The notes under the pieces were generated by a model. It made no database searches. It was not told where the DNA came from and was given only the letters and a program-made list of their open reading frames with translations. From positions 1 to 64,000 of the forward strand of contig NZ_JAXCJK010000003.1 in NCBI RefSeq assembly GCF_035181385.1: a DNA stretch of 64,000 nucleotides, written 5' to 3'. The translations under genes and the position numbers were made by a program. Origin of the DNA: Moraxella sp035181385. Its GTDB lineage: Bacteria; Pseudomonadota; Gammaproteobacteria; Pseudomonadales; Moraxellaceae. Positions 1 to 8,587 of the stretch are shown one piece after another. Within the stretch, counting starts at the first letter, position 1. Every line of letters begins with the position of its first letter.

Positions 1-82
1 CCTTCCCGAACTCAGAAGTGAAACGTCTTAGCGCCGATGGTAGTGTGGTTCGCCCATGTGAGAGTAGGTCATCGTCAGCACC
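1..82 (+). rRNA. rrf: 5S ribosomal RNA, 3' part (5' end outside window)
   Basis: The first ~82 bases read like the 3' two thirds of a bacterial 5S rRNA: CCCGAACTCAGAAGTGAAAC near the start, then CGCCGATGGTAGTGTGG and the late GAGAGTAGGTCATCG segment. The terminal ATCGTCAGCA would pair with the missing 5' end to close helix I. The exact 3' end is uncertain by a few bases. A strong intrinsic terminator follows directly, so this is the end of an rRNA operon. Confidence 0.93.
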
Positions 83-90
83 TTATTTAG

Positions 91-121
91 CCCCCTTCAA
101 CGGTTGTTGGAGGGGGTTTTT
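91..121 (+). terminator. Intrinsic terminator of the rRNA operon
   Basis: CCCCCT and AGGGGG arms (91-116) close an inner CAAC/GTTG helix and are followed by five T residues. It lies about 9 bases after the 5S 3' end. Confidence 0.9.
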
Positions 122-171
122 GGGGGTGGGGTTGATCTTTTTGAAATGACTGTGCTTTTTTATTAAAAAGC

Positions 172-180
172 TGCTACAAT
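172..180 (+). promoter_or_regulatory. Extended -10 promoter of lepA
   Basis: TGCTACAAT is an extended -10 (TGn plus TACAAT) 32 bases before the lepA ATG. No good -35 is visible at 17 bases. The same nonamer occurs before gltS, uvrA and minC in this window. Inferred from sequence only. Confidence 0.5.
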
Positions 181-212
181 ATTCCATTACCATTCTTAGA
201 TTTTTTTATATC

Positions 213-2012
213 ATGACAGACCTTTCTCACATTCGTAATTTTTCGATTATTGCTCATATTGACCATGGAAAATCAACCCTTGCCGATCGCTTTATTCAGG
301 TGTGTGGTGGACTCTCTGACCGTGAAATGCAGGCTCAGGTGCTTGATAGCATGGATATTGAGAGAGAGCGTGGTATCACTATTAAAGCACAATCAGTGAC
401 CTTGTGTTATCATCATCCTAACGGACAAAAGTACCAGCTTAATTTTATTGATACGCCTGGCCATGTGGATTTTAGTTATGAGGTATCTCGTAGTTTGGCG
501 GCGTGTGAAGGAGCGTTGCTTGTCGTGGATGCGGCACAGGGTGTGGAAGCACAATCAGTGGCCAACTGCTATACAGCTGTTGAGCAAGGACTGGAGGTTT
601 TGCCTGTTTTAAATAAAATTGATTTGCCACAAGTTGAGCCTGAACGAGTTATTGAAGAGATTGAGGATATTATTGGTATTGAGGCAGTTGAGGCACCACG
701 AGTATCAGCAAAGACAGGCCTGGGTATAGATGAATTGTTGCAAACCTTGGTAGAAAAAATACCTGCACCAATAGGTGATAGAGATGCACCACTACAAGCT
801 TTGATTATTGATTCTTGGTTTGATAATTATCTTGGGGTGGTCTCCCTTGTCCGTGTGCGCGAAGGCGAGGTGCGTACTGGTGATAAAATTTTTGTCAAGT
901 CAACAGGTGAGAGTCATCAGGTAGCAAGTATTGGCGTGTTTACACCAAAGCGTCTTGAAACGGGTATCTTGCAAGCTGGAGAAGTTGGATTTATTATTGC
1001 GGGCATTAAAGACATTCAGGGTGCACCTGTAGGTGATACCATTACACTGGCAAAAACTCCAGAGGTGAAAAATATTCCTGGTTTTCAAAAGATAACGCCT
1101 CAGGTTTATGCAGGAATGTTTCCAATTGACTCAAGTGATTTTGAAAAATTTCGTGAGGCTTTGCAAAAACTACAAATTAATGATGCAGCATTGTTCTTTG
1201 AGCCTGATACTTCTGATGCACTTGGCTTTGGTTTTCGTTGTGGTTTTTTAGGAATGCTACACATGGAAATCATTCAAGAGCGATTGGAAAGAGAATACGG
1301 TCTTGATTTGATCACCACCGCACCATCAGTTATTTATGAAGTAATGAAGAAAAGTGGTGAAATCGTTTATGTTGATAATCCATCTCGATTGCCTGATGTT
1401 GGGATAATTCAAGAATTTCGTGAACCAATTGCTCGTTGTCATATTTTGGTGCCACAAGAGTATTTGGGTAATGTGATGACACTTGCTATTGAGCGTCGTG
1501 GTGTTCAGGTGGATATGAAATTTATGGCACGCCAAGTGCAAGTTGTCTTTGATATTCCGATGGGCGAAGTGGTCATGGATTTTTTTGATAAATTAAAATC
1601 TGCCAGCCGTGGTTTTGCCTCTCTTGATTACGGTTTTGAGCGTTATCAGGCAGATAAACTATCTCGTGTAGATGTATTGATTAATGGTGAGAAAGTAGAT
1701 GCTTTGGCGATGATTTGCCATCAAGAGCACGCGCGTCGCCGTGGCAATCAACTTGTTGAAAAGATGAAAGAGTTGATTCCTCGCCAAATGTTTGATGTGG
1801 CGATTCAGGCAGCGATTGGCTCACAAATCATTGCCCGTTCAACTGTCAAAGCGATGCGTAAGGATGTTTTGGCTAAGTGTTATGGCGGTGATGTCAGCCG
1901 TAAGAAAAAACTGCTTGAAAAACAAAAAGCAGGTAAAAAGCGTATGAAGCAAGTTGGTTCGGTAGAAATTCCGCAAGAGGCATTCTTGGCGGTGTTGAAA
2001 GTTGATAGTTAA
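213..2012 (+). CDS. lepA: Elongation factor 4 (LepA) GTPase
   Basis: Translational GTPase that acts on stalled or mis-translocated ribosomes. The 599-residue length is normal for the family. G1 AHIDHGKST, G3 DTPGHVD and G4 NKID are all present in the N-terminal 135 residues, followed by beta-barrel and EF-G-like domains. The lysine-rich LepA-specific C-terminus (around SRKKKLLEKQKAGKKRMKQ) separates it from EF-G and TypA. The start is an ATG with no clear Shine-Dalgarno, preceded by TTTTTTATATC. It is first in the lepA-lepB-rnc-era-recO-pdxJ block, a common proteobacterial order. Confidence 0.97.
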   Translation: MTDLSHIRNFSIIAHIDHGKSTLADRFIQVCGGLSDREMQAQVLDSMDIERERGITIKAQSVTLCYHHPNGQKYQLNFIDTPGHVDFSYEVSRSLAACEGALLVVDAAQGVEAQSVANCYTAVEQGLEVLPVLNKIDLPQVEPERVIEEIEDIIGIEAVEAPRVSAKTGLGIDELLQTLVEKIPAPIGDRDAPLQALIIDSWFDNYLGVVSLVRVREGEVRTGDKIFVKSTGESHQVASIGVFTPKRLETGILQAGEVGFIIAGIKDIQGAPVGDTITLAKTPEVKNIPGFQKITPQVYAGMFPIDSSDFEKFREALQKLQINDAALFFEPDTSDALGFGFRCGFLGMLHMEIIQERLEREYGLDLITTAPSVIYEVMKKSGEIVYVDNPSRLPDVGIIQEFREPIARCHILVPQEYLGNVMTLAIERRGVQVDMKFMARQVQVVFDIPMGEVVMDFFDKLKSASRGFASLDYGFERYQADKLSRVDVLINGEKVDALAMICHQEHARRRGNQLVEKMKELIPRQMFDVAIQAAIGSQIIARSTVKAMRKDVLAKCYGGDVSRKKKLLEKQKAGKKRMKQVGSVEIPQEAFLAVLKVDS

Positions 2013-2068
2013 TTTGGTTTATTATTGTGTTGAATGCTAAAAGCATTTAAAGTAAAAGGGGTGATTTT

Positions 2069-3169
2069 GTGGATTTTGACATTAATTTGATACTTGTGCC
2101 TGTTACGCTGGTTTTTTTGTTGGTGTGGCTTGTGGACAAGTTTATGTTAAAACAGCATGGTGCAGCTAAGGCTATCGATGATCGAGCTAAATTTGTTCAA
2201 AATCAGCTTGCATTGAGCAAAAAAACTTTGCAAGATGTCTTAAATCAGCAAGGCATTGTGACTGATGCTGATGATTTTATGCCGAATGAAAATGCCTCTC
2301 AGGATGTCATCAAAGCTCACCAGTCTTATCAAATTGCCAAACGAGATGCGTTACTCATCAAGGCTGACCAAGAGGTGGTTGGTGAGAACGCATTGGTTCG
2401 TTGGGCGTATGAATTTTTGCCGATCTTACTGGCGATCGTTGTTGTCCGTTCTTTTATTATTGAGCCGTTTAGTATTCCATCAAGCTCAATGGTGCCAAGC
2501 CTGCATACAGGAGATTTTATTATAGTAAATAAGGCATCTTATGGGCTGCGTCTGCCACTCATCCACACTAAGATTTTAGATACAGGCACGCCTAAGCATG
2601 GCGATGTGGCAGTATTTCGTTATCCAGCTCAGCCAAATATTTATTATATTAAACGGGTTATTGGGCTGCCAAACGATACCGTTTCTTACAAAAATGGTGT
2701 ATTGAGCATTAATGGAGAGGTGGTTGCTACAGAAAAAACAACGCATCAAATGAATGAGCAATTTATTGCTAAGTTATTGCCTGCTAGAATCAATAATCAT
2801 ACATTTACTGATGAAGAGCGTATTAGATTTGGGCACGAAGAAGAGCAATATGCCCACTATTATCAAGAAAAATTGGGCAATCATCAGTATCTGGTTCGCT
2901 ATCTTGGTGATATCAATGCTTCATTAGGTGGTACATTTTTACAGCAAAACTCTCCAGAGCTTATTGCATCTGAAGGCCGTGAATGGACAATCCGTGTGCC
3001 AGAGGGGCAGTATTTTGTCATGGGCGATAACCGTGATAGTAGTCAGGATTCCCGTTATTGGGGCTTTGTGCCAGAAGCGAATTTGTCAGGGAAGGCGACT
3101 TATATTTGGATGCATAAAGATGCGGGTCTAAAATTGCCAAGTTTTGATAGAATGGGTGCGATTGACTGA
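2069..3169 (+). CDS. lepB: Signal peptidase I (LepB)
   Basis: Inner-membrane serine peptidase that removes signal peptides from Sec and Tat substrates. Two membrane segments (residues ~5-26 and ~116-131) flank a long cytoplasmic loop. The catalytic Ser is S140 in IPSSSM and the general-base Lys is K195 in YYIKRVIGLP. The late box GDNRDSSQDSRYWGFV is intact. At 366 residues it is longer than the E. coli enzyme (324), mostly in the loop between the membrane segments. The start is GTG at 2069, supported by AAAAGGGG at 2054-2061; no ATG fits. It follows lepA by 56 bases in the usual lepA-lepB pairing. Confidence 0.96.
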   Translation: MDFDINLILVPVTLVFLLVWLVDKFMLKQHGAAKAIDDRAKFVQNQLALSKKTLQDVLNQQGIVTDADDFMPNENASQDVIKAHQSYQIAKRDALLIKADQEVVGENALVRWAYEFLPILLAIVVVRSFIIEPFSIPSSSMVPSLHTGDFIIVNKASYGLRLPLIHTKILDTGTPKHGDVAVFRYPAQPNIYYIKRVIGLPNDTVSYKNGVLSINGEVVATEKTTHQMNEQFIAKLLPARINNHTFTDEERIRFGHEEEQYAHYYQEKLGNHQYLVRYLGDINASLGGTFLQQNSPELIASEGREWTIRVPEGQYFVMGDNRDSSQDSRYWGFVPEANLSGKATYIWMHKDAGLKLPSFDRMGAID

Positions 3170-3207
3170 TGGCTGGGTTTTATTTGATGGATAATAATGG
3201 GTAGTAA

Positions 3208-3984
3208 ATGACCGACTTAACCAAACCAAATGATAAGGCGTATAAATGTAGCATACTAGATAGGCAGCCGCATTTTGCTAATTTTGAGCAAGGGTTGCCC
3301 ATCTTGTGTCAAAAGCTCGGTTATGTATTCAAGAATACCGATCATCTAAGAAGAGCTTTAACACATCGGTCTTATAATCCAAAAGTGAGTTATGAGCGTT
3401 TGGAGTTTCTTGGCGATGCACTGCTTGGCATGGTGATTGCTGAGGCGTTGTTTTTGCATTTTCCACATCATGACGAAGGCAAACTGACCCGAATGCGTGC
3501 GACTTTGGTACGCCAAGAGACTTTGGTGCAGATTGCTGAACGGCTTGAATTGTCTCGGCATTTGATTTTGGGAGTGGGAGAACGCAAAGGTGGCGGTCGT
3601 CATCGTGCGTCCATTTTAGCGGATGTGGTAGAGGCGATTGTAGCGGCGGTGTATCTAGATAGCGGTGGTGATATCAATTTAATCAAAGAAATGACAACAA
3701 CTTGGTATGAATCGCTGATTTTGGAAGTTGGTGAAGAAAAAATACTCAAAGATGCCAAATCTCGCCTCCAAGAGTGGTTGCAAGGCAATCGCATGGCACT
3801 GCCAACCTATGAGCTTGATGAAATTATTGGCAACGCTCCTAGCCAGACCTTTGTTGTATCTTGTCATGTGCAATTAGATGGCATCAACCCGATTACACAA
3901 ATGGGTGAATCTCGCAGAATCGCAGAACAAAAATGTGCCGAGTTGATGATTAACCAGCTCAATAAAGCCAAAAATTCTTCTTAG
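3208..3984 (+). CDS. rnc: Ribonuclease III
   Basis: Double-strand-specific endoribonuclease for rRNA processing and mRNA decay. The signature ERLEFLGDALL gives metal ligands E63, E66 and D70; the second set is D139 and E142 in LADVVEAIVAAVYLD. A C-terminal double-stranded RNA-binding domain covers residues ~185-250. The 258-residue length exceeds E. coli (226) because of about 25 extra N-terminal residues before the catalytic domain; an internal start cannot be excluded. It lies between lepB and era, as in many proteobacteria. Confidence 0.96.
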   Translation: MTDLTKPNDKAYKCSILDRQPHFANFEQGLPILCQKLGYVFKNTDHLRRALTHRSYNPKVSYERLEFLGDALLGMVIAEALFLHFPHHDEGKLTRMRATLVRQETLVQIAERLELSRHLILGVGERKGGGRHRASILADVVEAIVAAVYLDSGGDINLIKEMTTTWYESLILEVGEEKILKDAKSRLQEWLQGNRMALPTYELDEIIGNAPSQTFVVSCHVQLDGINPITQMGESRRIAEQKCAELMINQLNKAKNSS

Positions 3985-4015
3985 ATCTACCATCATTTAT
4001 GAGCGTTAACAAAAT

Positions 4016-4038
4016 CCGCCTTTTAAAACAGGCGGTTT
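4016..4038 (+). terminator. Weak intrinsic terminator after rnc
   Basis: CCGCCT (4016-4021) pairs with AGGCGG (4030-4035) around an 8-base loop. The following T-run is short (TTTCG), so termination is probably partial and rnc may be partly cotranscribed with era. Confidence 0.5.
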
Positions 4039-4116
4039 CGTGCTTTAATAGACTTGATATAAAACAATGATATGCCAGTTGCTTTTATAGATTGAAATTT
4101 AATAATAAGGAAAAAT

Positions 4117-5112
4117 ATGACTGATAACAACTCAATCGTAACTAATCATGATTTGATTGCATCATTTTTTGATCATCAAACACCGACCATTGCTGATGAT
4201 TTTAAATCTGGCTTTGTGGCAATTATTGGTAGACCTAATGTTGGCAAATCCACCCTGATGAATCATTTGCTTGGTCAAAAACTCTCTATCACCAGCCGTA
4301 AGCCACAGACCACACGCCACCGAATTCATGGCATTTTGACCGATGAGCAGATGCAAATTGTATTTGTTGATACCCCTGGTATTCACGCCAAAGAGGTTAA
4401 AGCAATCAATGAACGCATGAATAAAGCGGCAGTGTCTGCTTTGTCCGATGTAGATTTGGTGCTATTTGTGGTTGATGGCCTGCAATGGCGAGAAGATGAC
4501 CTGCTGACATTAGAAAAGCTGTCAGCAACGAGCTTGCCTGTGTTGCTGGTGATTAATAAGTCTGACACGATCAAAGAAAAATCGCAAATGTTGCCTGTGA
4601 TTGAAAGTTTTAGTGAAAGTTTTGATTTTGCTGACATTGTGCCTGTTTCTGCACTGCGTGGGCATAATTTGGATAGACTAAAAGAAGTCATCGGTCGATT
4701 TTTACCTGTGCGCCCACCGATTTTTGATTCAGAACAGATTACCGATCGTTCTGAGCGTTTTTTAGCAAGTGAAATCATTCGTGAAAAAATCATGCGTCAA
4801 TCAGGTGATGAAGTGCCATATGATCTAACTGTGCAGATTGATACTTTTAAAGATGAGCCTGCCCACAAAGACCCAGAAACAGGCAAATGGCGTAAGGCGG
4901 TAACTTTTATTGATGCGACCATTTTTGTAGAGCGTGCAGGTCAAAAAACCATTGTTATTGGCGATAGGGGCAGTCGTATTAAACAGGTTGGTATTGAAGC
5001 ACGACAAGATATGGAAAAATTATTTGATCGTAAAATCATGCTCACGCTTTGGGTGAAGGTTAAAAAGGGCTGGTCAGATGATGAGCGAGCCTTGACCAGC
5101 TTGGGGTACTGA
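4117..5112 (+). CDS. era: GTPase Era
   Basis: Essential GTPase that binds the 3' end of 16S rRNA during 30S assembly. G1 GRPNVGKST lies near residue 39, followed by G3 DTPGIHA and G4 NKSD. The C-terminal KH domain is recognisable by VIGDRGSRIKQVG. The protein has 331 residues against about 300 in E. coli; the excess is an N-terminal leader of about 30 residues. The ATG at 4117 is preceded by AATAAGGAAAAAT, a good ribosome site (AAGGA), so the long form is likely real. Confidence 0.97.
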   Translation: MTDNNSIVTNHDLIASFFDHQTPTIADDFKSGFVAIIGRPNVGKSTLMNHLLGQKLSITSRKPQTTRHRIHGILTDEQMQIVFVDTPGIHAKEVKAINERMNKAAVSALSDVDLVLFVVDGLQWREDDLLTLEKLSATSLPVLLVINKSDTIKEKSQMLPVIESFSESFDFADIVPVSALRGHNLDRLKEVIGRFLPVRPPIFDSEQITDRSERFLASEIIREKIMRQSGDEVPYDLTVQIDTFKDEPAHKDPETGKWRKAVTFIDATIFVERAGQKTIVIGDRGSRIKQVGIEARQDMEKLFDRKIMLTLWVKVKKGWSDDERALTSLGY

Positions 5113-5169
5113 CGCAAAAATATGGACGGTCAAGAAAACCATCAAACATAAAACAGCCACAAGTGTGTA

Positions 5170-5197
5170 CTGCCATCACCATTAGGGTCGATGGCAG
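5170..5197 (+). other. Hairpin between era and recO without T-tract
   Basis: CTGCCATC (5170-5177) and GATGGCAG (5190-5197) form a perfect 8-bp stem with a 12-base loop. No T-run follows, so this is not a standard terminator. It may be an mRNA processing or stability hairpin; function is unknown. Confidence 0.4.
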
Positions 5198-5245
5198 ATG
5201 GCTTATTGATGATGAGTTTTTCATTTAAGAGATGCTAAAACTATA

Positions 5246-6013
5246 ATGAGAAATGAAAAATTGATGGGTTATGTCCTGCACGCCAAACCTTATCAGGAAA
5301 AACGCGCGATTTATCAGTTATTTAGCCTTGAATATGGCTTGATGCAAGGTGTGGGTGTGCGCAGCATACCATCTTTTGTGCCACTTGAACTGTTTGTGAC
5401 AGGCAAGAGTGCCTTAAAGACTTTTGCTCAAATTCAGCCCTCAGCAGATTTTGCCATGCTGTCTGTGGTGGGGCGTGTACAATACGCACTGCTTTATATG
5501 AACGAGGTGTTGCTTCGATTGCTTGCCATTGAAAACGCTTGCCCAATGCTTTGGCAGGTATACCACAATGAGGTGCAAAGTCTGCGTACACTTGGTAAGA
5601 AGGTGTGCATAGATAATGATGAGATGAAGGCTTCACTCAGACGCTTTGAGCGTGCATTATTTGATGAACTGGGTGTGGCGATAGATTGTCATCGTGATGG
5701 TTTGGGCGTGCCGATAAAGCCTGATGCGTATTATCGTTTTGTGCCTGAGCTTGGTTTTGTACTTGTATCATCAACGCTTATTCATCAAGCCAAGCATGAT
5801 GGTAAAAGAGTTGGTCGCTTGGCGTATTTGGGTGCAGATTTATTACGCATGGGGCAAGCAGATGCTGATGTGCTGATTTATCATGAAAAATTAGATGAAT
5901 TCGGCCAATTACAACGAGATGTGATGGATTATCTATTGGACTATAAGCCTTTGCACAGTCGTAAACTGTGGCAACAGAGTCTGATGTATCAAAATTCACA
6001 ACCTATTGATTGA
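5246..6013 (+). CDS. recO: DNA repair protein RecO
   Basis: RecO anneals single strands and helps RecR load RecA on SSB-coated gaps. The opening (GYVLHAKPYQEKRAIYQLFS) is typical of the N-terminal OB-fold of RecO, and an all-helical domain follows. The length (255) is normal. The call rests on these patterns and on position between era and pdxJ, where recO is found in E. coli and relatives. The start could be the ATG at 5246 or the ATG at 5264; neither has a strong ribosome site. Confidence 0.88.
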   Translation: MRNEKLMGYVLHAKPYQEKRAIYQLFSLEYGLMQGVGVRSIPSFVPLELFVTGKSALKTFAQIQPSADFAMLSVVGRVQYALLYMNEVLLRLLAIENACPMLWQVYHNEVQSLRTLGKKVCIDNDEMKASLRRFERALFDELGVAIDCHRDGLGVPIKPDAYYRFVPELGFVLVSSTLIHQAKHDGKRVGRLAYLGADLLRMGQADADVLIYHEKLDEFGQLQRDVMDYLLDYKPLHSRKLWQQSLMYQNSQPID

Positions 6014-6037
6014 TCAATTAATATATAAGGAATATTT

Positions 6038-6790
6038 ATGGCGAATTCACCGCTATTAGGAGTAAACATTGACCATGTTGCAACAATAAGAAATGCTCGT
6101 GGTGTGAATTATCCATGCCCAATCCAGGCGGCACTTATCTGTGAACAGGTGGGGGCAGATGGCATTACTTTGCATTTAAGAGAAGATCGTCGTCATATCA
6201 AAGACGCTGATGTTTATGCAATGAAATCTTTACTTAAAACTCGCATGAATCTTGAAATGGCGGTTACAGACGAAATGCTTGCCATTGCCTTAGATGTCAA
6301 ACCCGCTTGGGTGTGTCTGGTTCCAGAAAAACGCGAAGAGGTTACTACCGAGGGCGGGCTTGATGTGGTTAATTTGCCCAATTTGCTAGATTTTGTGAAA
6401 AAATTACAGTCGGCTGGGATATTGGTATCGTTATTCATTGACCCAGATTTGCATCAGATTGATATGGCAATAGCACTTAATGTTGATGCGATTGAATTGC
6501 ACACAGGAGCATATGCACATGCAGATTTGGCTGATGATAAAAATGCCTTTGAAAGTGAATTGGCACGCATTAAAAAAGCTGTTAAATACGCCAAAAGCAA
6601 AACTGATAAAATGCTCATCAACGCAGGGCATGGCCTGACTCGTGATAATGTAGCACGCATTGCTCAGATTGATGGTATCCACGAGCTTAATATTGGTCAT
6701 GCACTCATTGCTGATGCGGTATTCGTGGGTCTTGACCAAGCAGTCAGAGAAATGAAATCAGCCTTTGTGCGGGCGGTGGGGCATTCTTAA
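6038..6790 (+). CDS. pdxJ: Pyridoxine 5'-phosphate synthase (PdxJ)
   Basis: Condenses 1-deoxy-D-xylulose 5-phosphate with 3-amino-2-oxopropyl phosphate to give pyridoxine 5'-phosphate, the last step of the DXP-dependent vitamin B6 pathway. LGVNIDHVATIRNARG at the N-terminus and INAGHGLTRDNV near the C-terminus are family signatures. The 250-residue length is normal. TAAGGA precedes the ATG at suitable spacing. It is the last gene of the lepA-pdxJ block and sits 24 bases after recO. Confidence 0.97.
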   Translation: MANSPLLGVNIDHVATIRNARGVNYPCPIQAALICEQVGADGITLHLREDRRHIKDADVYAMKSLLKTRMNLEMAVTDEMLAIALDVKPAWVCLVPEKREEVTTEGGLDVVNLPNLLDFVKKLQSAGILVSLFIDPDLHQIDMAIALNVDAIELHTGAYAHADLADDKNAFESELARIKKAVKYAKSKTDKMLINAGHGLTRDNVARIAQIDGIHELNIGHALIADAVFVGLDQAVREMKSAFVRAVGHS

Positions 6791-6898
6791 AAAAATGATG
6801 TGATCATGAAATGAGCGTTGATGATTTTAATCTTATTTATAGTTAAATAAACCAATCTGTTTGTAAATAATTGGCATATTTATGTAACATTGTGTATG

Positions 6899-6925
6899 AA
6901 CAACTAAAAAAAAGTTGTTTTTTCT
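6899..6925 (+). terminator. Terminator downstream of pdxJ
   Basis: AACAACT (6899-6905) pairs with AGTTGTT (6913-6919) around an A-rich loop and runs into a T-rich tail (TTTTTTCTT). It closes the lepA-pdxJ block about 110 bases after the pdxJ stop. Confidence 0.65.
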
Positions 6926-6987
6926 TAAAAATGTCGTTAAGCTAAGCATATCTACCAAAAAATTAGGGATTTTGGCACTAAATTTTG

Positions 6988-7017
6988 TTGGCATATTGAG
7001 CAACTTAGTGGTAGAAT
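6988..7017 (+). promoter_or_regulatory. Promoter of the major OmpA-family porin
   Basis: A TTGGCA -35 (6988-6993) and TAGAAT -10 (7012-7017) are separated by 18 bases. Predicted transcription starts near 7024, giving a leader of about 54 bases before the ATG at 7078. Confidence 0.6.
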
Positions 7018-7077
7018 ATGGCACAGTAATGTTGTGTTACATGATTGATGAAACTAACCATTCCTTTGGAGGAAGTT

Positions 7078-8304
7078 ATGAAACTAAATAAAATTGCTCT
7101 TGCAGTACTTGCTACTGTTGCGACCGCTGCATCTGCTGGTGTAACTGTTAGCCCACTACTACTGGGCTATCAATACAATGACAAAGCTCAAGAAAAACAG
7201 CGTTTGGCTTTCCCTATTAATGCTGATAAGACTCAAGGTGGTGTTGCACTTGACAACAATCTATGGGTTGGTGCTGCATTGGGCGTTGAGCTAACTCCAT
7301 CTTCTCAAATTCAAGTAGAGTATGGTGTTTCTAACACTGATGGAAAAGTATCACCAAATGATGCAAGAGCCTATGATGTAGAACAACAAACCATCAGTGG
7401 TAACCTTATCGTTGGTAGCAGCTACAACCCAAATACTAAGCTAAAACCATATGTATTGGTTGGTGCTGGTCAACAAAAAACCAAAGTTGAAGATCCAAAA
7501 GATAAAAGCAAAAAAATTCCTGAAGCCAAGGATACTATTGGTAATATTGGTCTAGGTGCTCGCTATCTGATTAATGATGCATTGGCTCTTCGTGGCGAAG
7601 TTCGTGGCGTTCACAATTTTGATAACAAATTCTGGCAAGGTTTGGCAACAGCTGGCCTTGAAGTAACCCTAGGCGGTCGCTTGGCACCAGCTCCTGTAGT
7701 TATCCCAGTTGTTCAGCCTGCCCCTGTTGTTGCAAAACCAGCTGCCCCTGTGCCTTTGGAAGATACTAAAGAAGATGTCCGTGTTGATGTTGATGCTGAC
7801 GGTGTTTTGGATCATCTAGATGCTTGCGTAGGTGCGCCTGGCTCACAAATGAATTTGGTTGTTGACGCTCGTGGTTGCCCACAAAAAGTTAATGTAAATA
7901 AACCGCTTAATATCGCTCCACGCGTATTCTTTGATCGTGATAAATCTGAAATCAAAGCGCAGTATCGTGATGAAGTAGCAAAAGTTGCTCTAGCAATGCG
8001 TGAATTCCCAAATGCAACAGCTGTTGTTGAAGGTCATGCATCTAAAGACAGCAACCGTTCAAGTGCTAAATATAACCAACGCCTATCAGAAGCTCGTGCG
8101 AATGCTGTTAAATCAATGTTGGTAACCCAATTTGGTGTAGCACCAAGCCGCCTAAGTGCTGTTGGTTATGGCTTTAGCCAACCAATCGAGCCTAATTCTA
8201 ATGATACCGAAGCAGGTCGTGTATTGAACCGTCGTGTGGTTGTAAAAACTACTGGTAACAAAACGACTACTGTTGAACAAACCAAAGATATGGTAATTCG
8301 TTAA
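7078..8304 (+). CDS. ompCD: OmpA/OprF-family major outer membrane porin (Moraxella OMP CD-like)
   Basis: A signal peptide (MKLNKIALAVLATVATAASA) precedes an N-terminal beta-barrel (to about residue 205), a Pro/Val/Ala-rich hinge with PAPVV repeats, a calcium-binding-like DADGVLDHLDACVGAPG segment, and a C-terminal OmpA peptidoglycan-binding domain. From memory, the order and wording resemble M. catarrhalis OMP CD, an OprF homologue; this is recognition, not an alignment. I chose the ATG at 7078 (408 residues) because GGAGGAAG at 7068 is an excellent ribosome site and the signal peptide starts there. An upstream in-frame ATG at 7045 would add 11 residues without a ribosome site. Confidence 0.9.
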   Translation: MKLNKIALAVLATVATAASAGVTVSPLLLGYQYNDKAQEKQRLAFPINADKTQGGVALDNNLWVGAALGVELTPSSQIQVEYGVSNTDGKVSPNDARAYDVEQQTISGNLIVGSSYNPNTKLKPYVLVGAGQQKTKVEDPKDKSKKIPEAKDTIGNIGLGARYLINDALALRGEVRGVHNFDNKFWQGLATAGLEVTLGGRLAPAPVVIPVVQPAPVVAKPAAPVPLEDTKEDVRVDVDADGVLDHLDACVGAPGSQMNLVVDARGCPQKVNVNKPLNIAPRVFFDRDKSEIKAQYRDEVAKVALAMREFPNATAVVEGHASKDSNRSSAKYNQRLSEARANAVKSMLVTQFGVAPSRLSAVGYGFSQPIEPNSNDTEAGRVLNRRVVVKTTGNKTTTVEQTKDMVIR

Positions 8305-8328
8305 TCAATCTTTTGATTGGTAGTATCA

Positions 8329-8362
8329 AAAAAGAGCCGTTACTTATGACGGTTCTTTTTAT
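8329..8362 (+). terminator. Terminator of the porin gene
   Basis: AGAGCCGT (8333-8340) pairs with ACGGTTCT (8349-8356). Flanking A and T runs lengthen the stem and supply a T-tract. Confidence 0.88.
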
Positions 8363-8376
8363 TTTTTGATCAATCT

Positions 8377-8404
8377 TTCACTAAACAAAAAAGCATGGTA
8401 TAAT
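8377..8404 (+). promoter_or_regulatory. Promoter of typA
   Basis: TGGTATAAT (8396-8404) is a consensus extended -10 with a weak -35 TTCACT (8377-8382) 16 bases upstream. It predicts a leader of about 178 nt before typA that contains a strong hairpin at 8497-8523. Confidence 0.6.
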
Positions 8405-8496
8405 TGACGGCTTATTTTATTGTGATGAGCGGTTTAATTGATGTGTTTTTTCGCCATTTATCGCAATATTCGCTTTCTTTCAGTTTTATCACTTAG

Positions 8497-8523
8497 GTTA
8501 TATGACTTAGCAAGTAATATAAC
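8497..8523 (+). other. 27-nt near-perfect hairpin in the typA leader
   Basis: GTTATAT (8497-8503) and ATATAAC (8517-8523) form an outer 7-bp stem. Inside, ACTT (8505-8508) pairs with AAGT (8512-8515) around an AGC loop, with one G/A mismatch between the two helices. No T-tract follows, so it is not a terminator. It may regulate mRNA stability or translation. Confidence 0.6.
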
Positions 8524-8587
8524 CATCATGAAGGTTGGCTTTCCTACCATTTTTGCAATCAGCAACCCTATTTAAAAACGAGTATTT

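Noticed and set aside
6011..6018. TTGATCAA before pdxJ, same palindrome as in the metN array
   Set aside because: Single copy at the recO stop; likely chance in AT-rich sequence.
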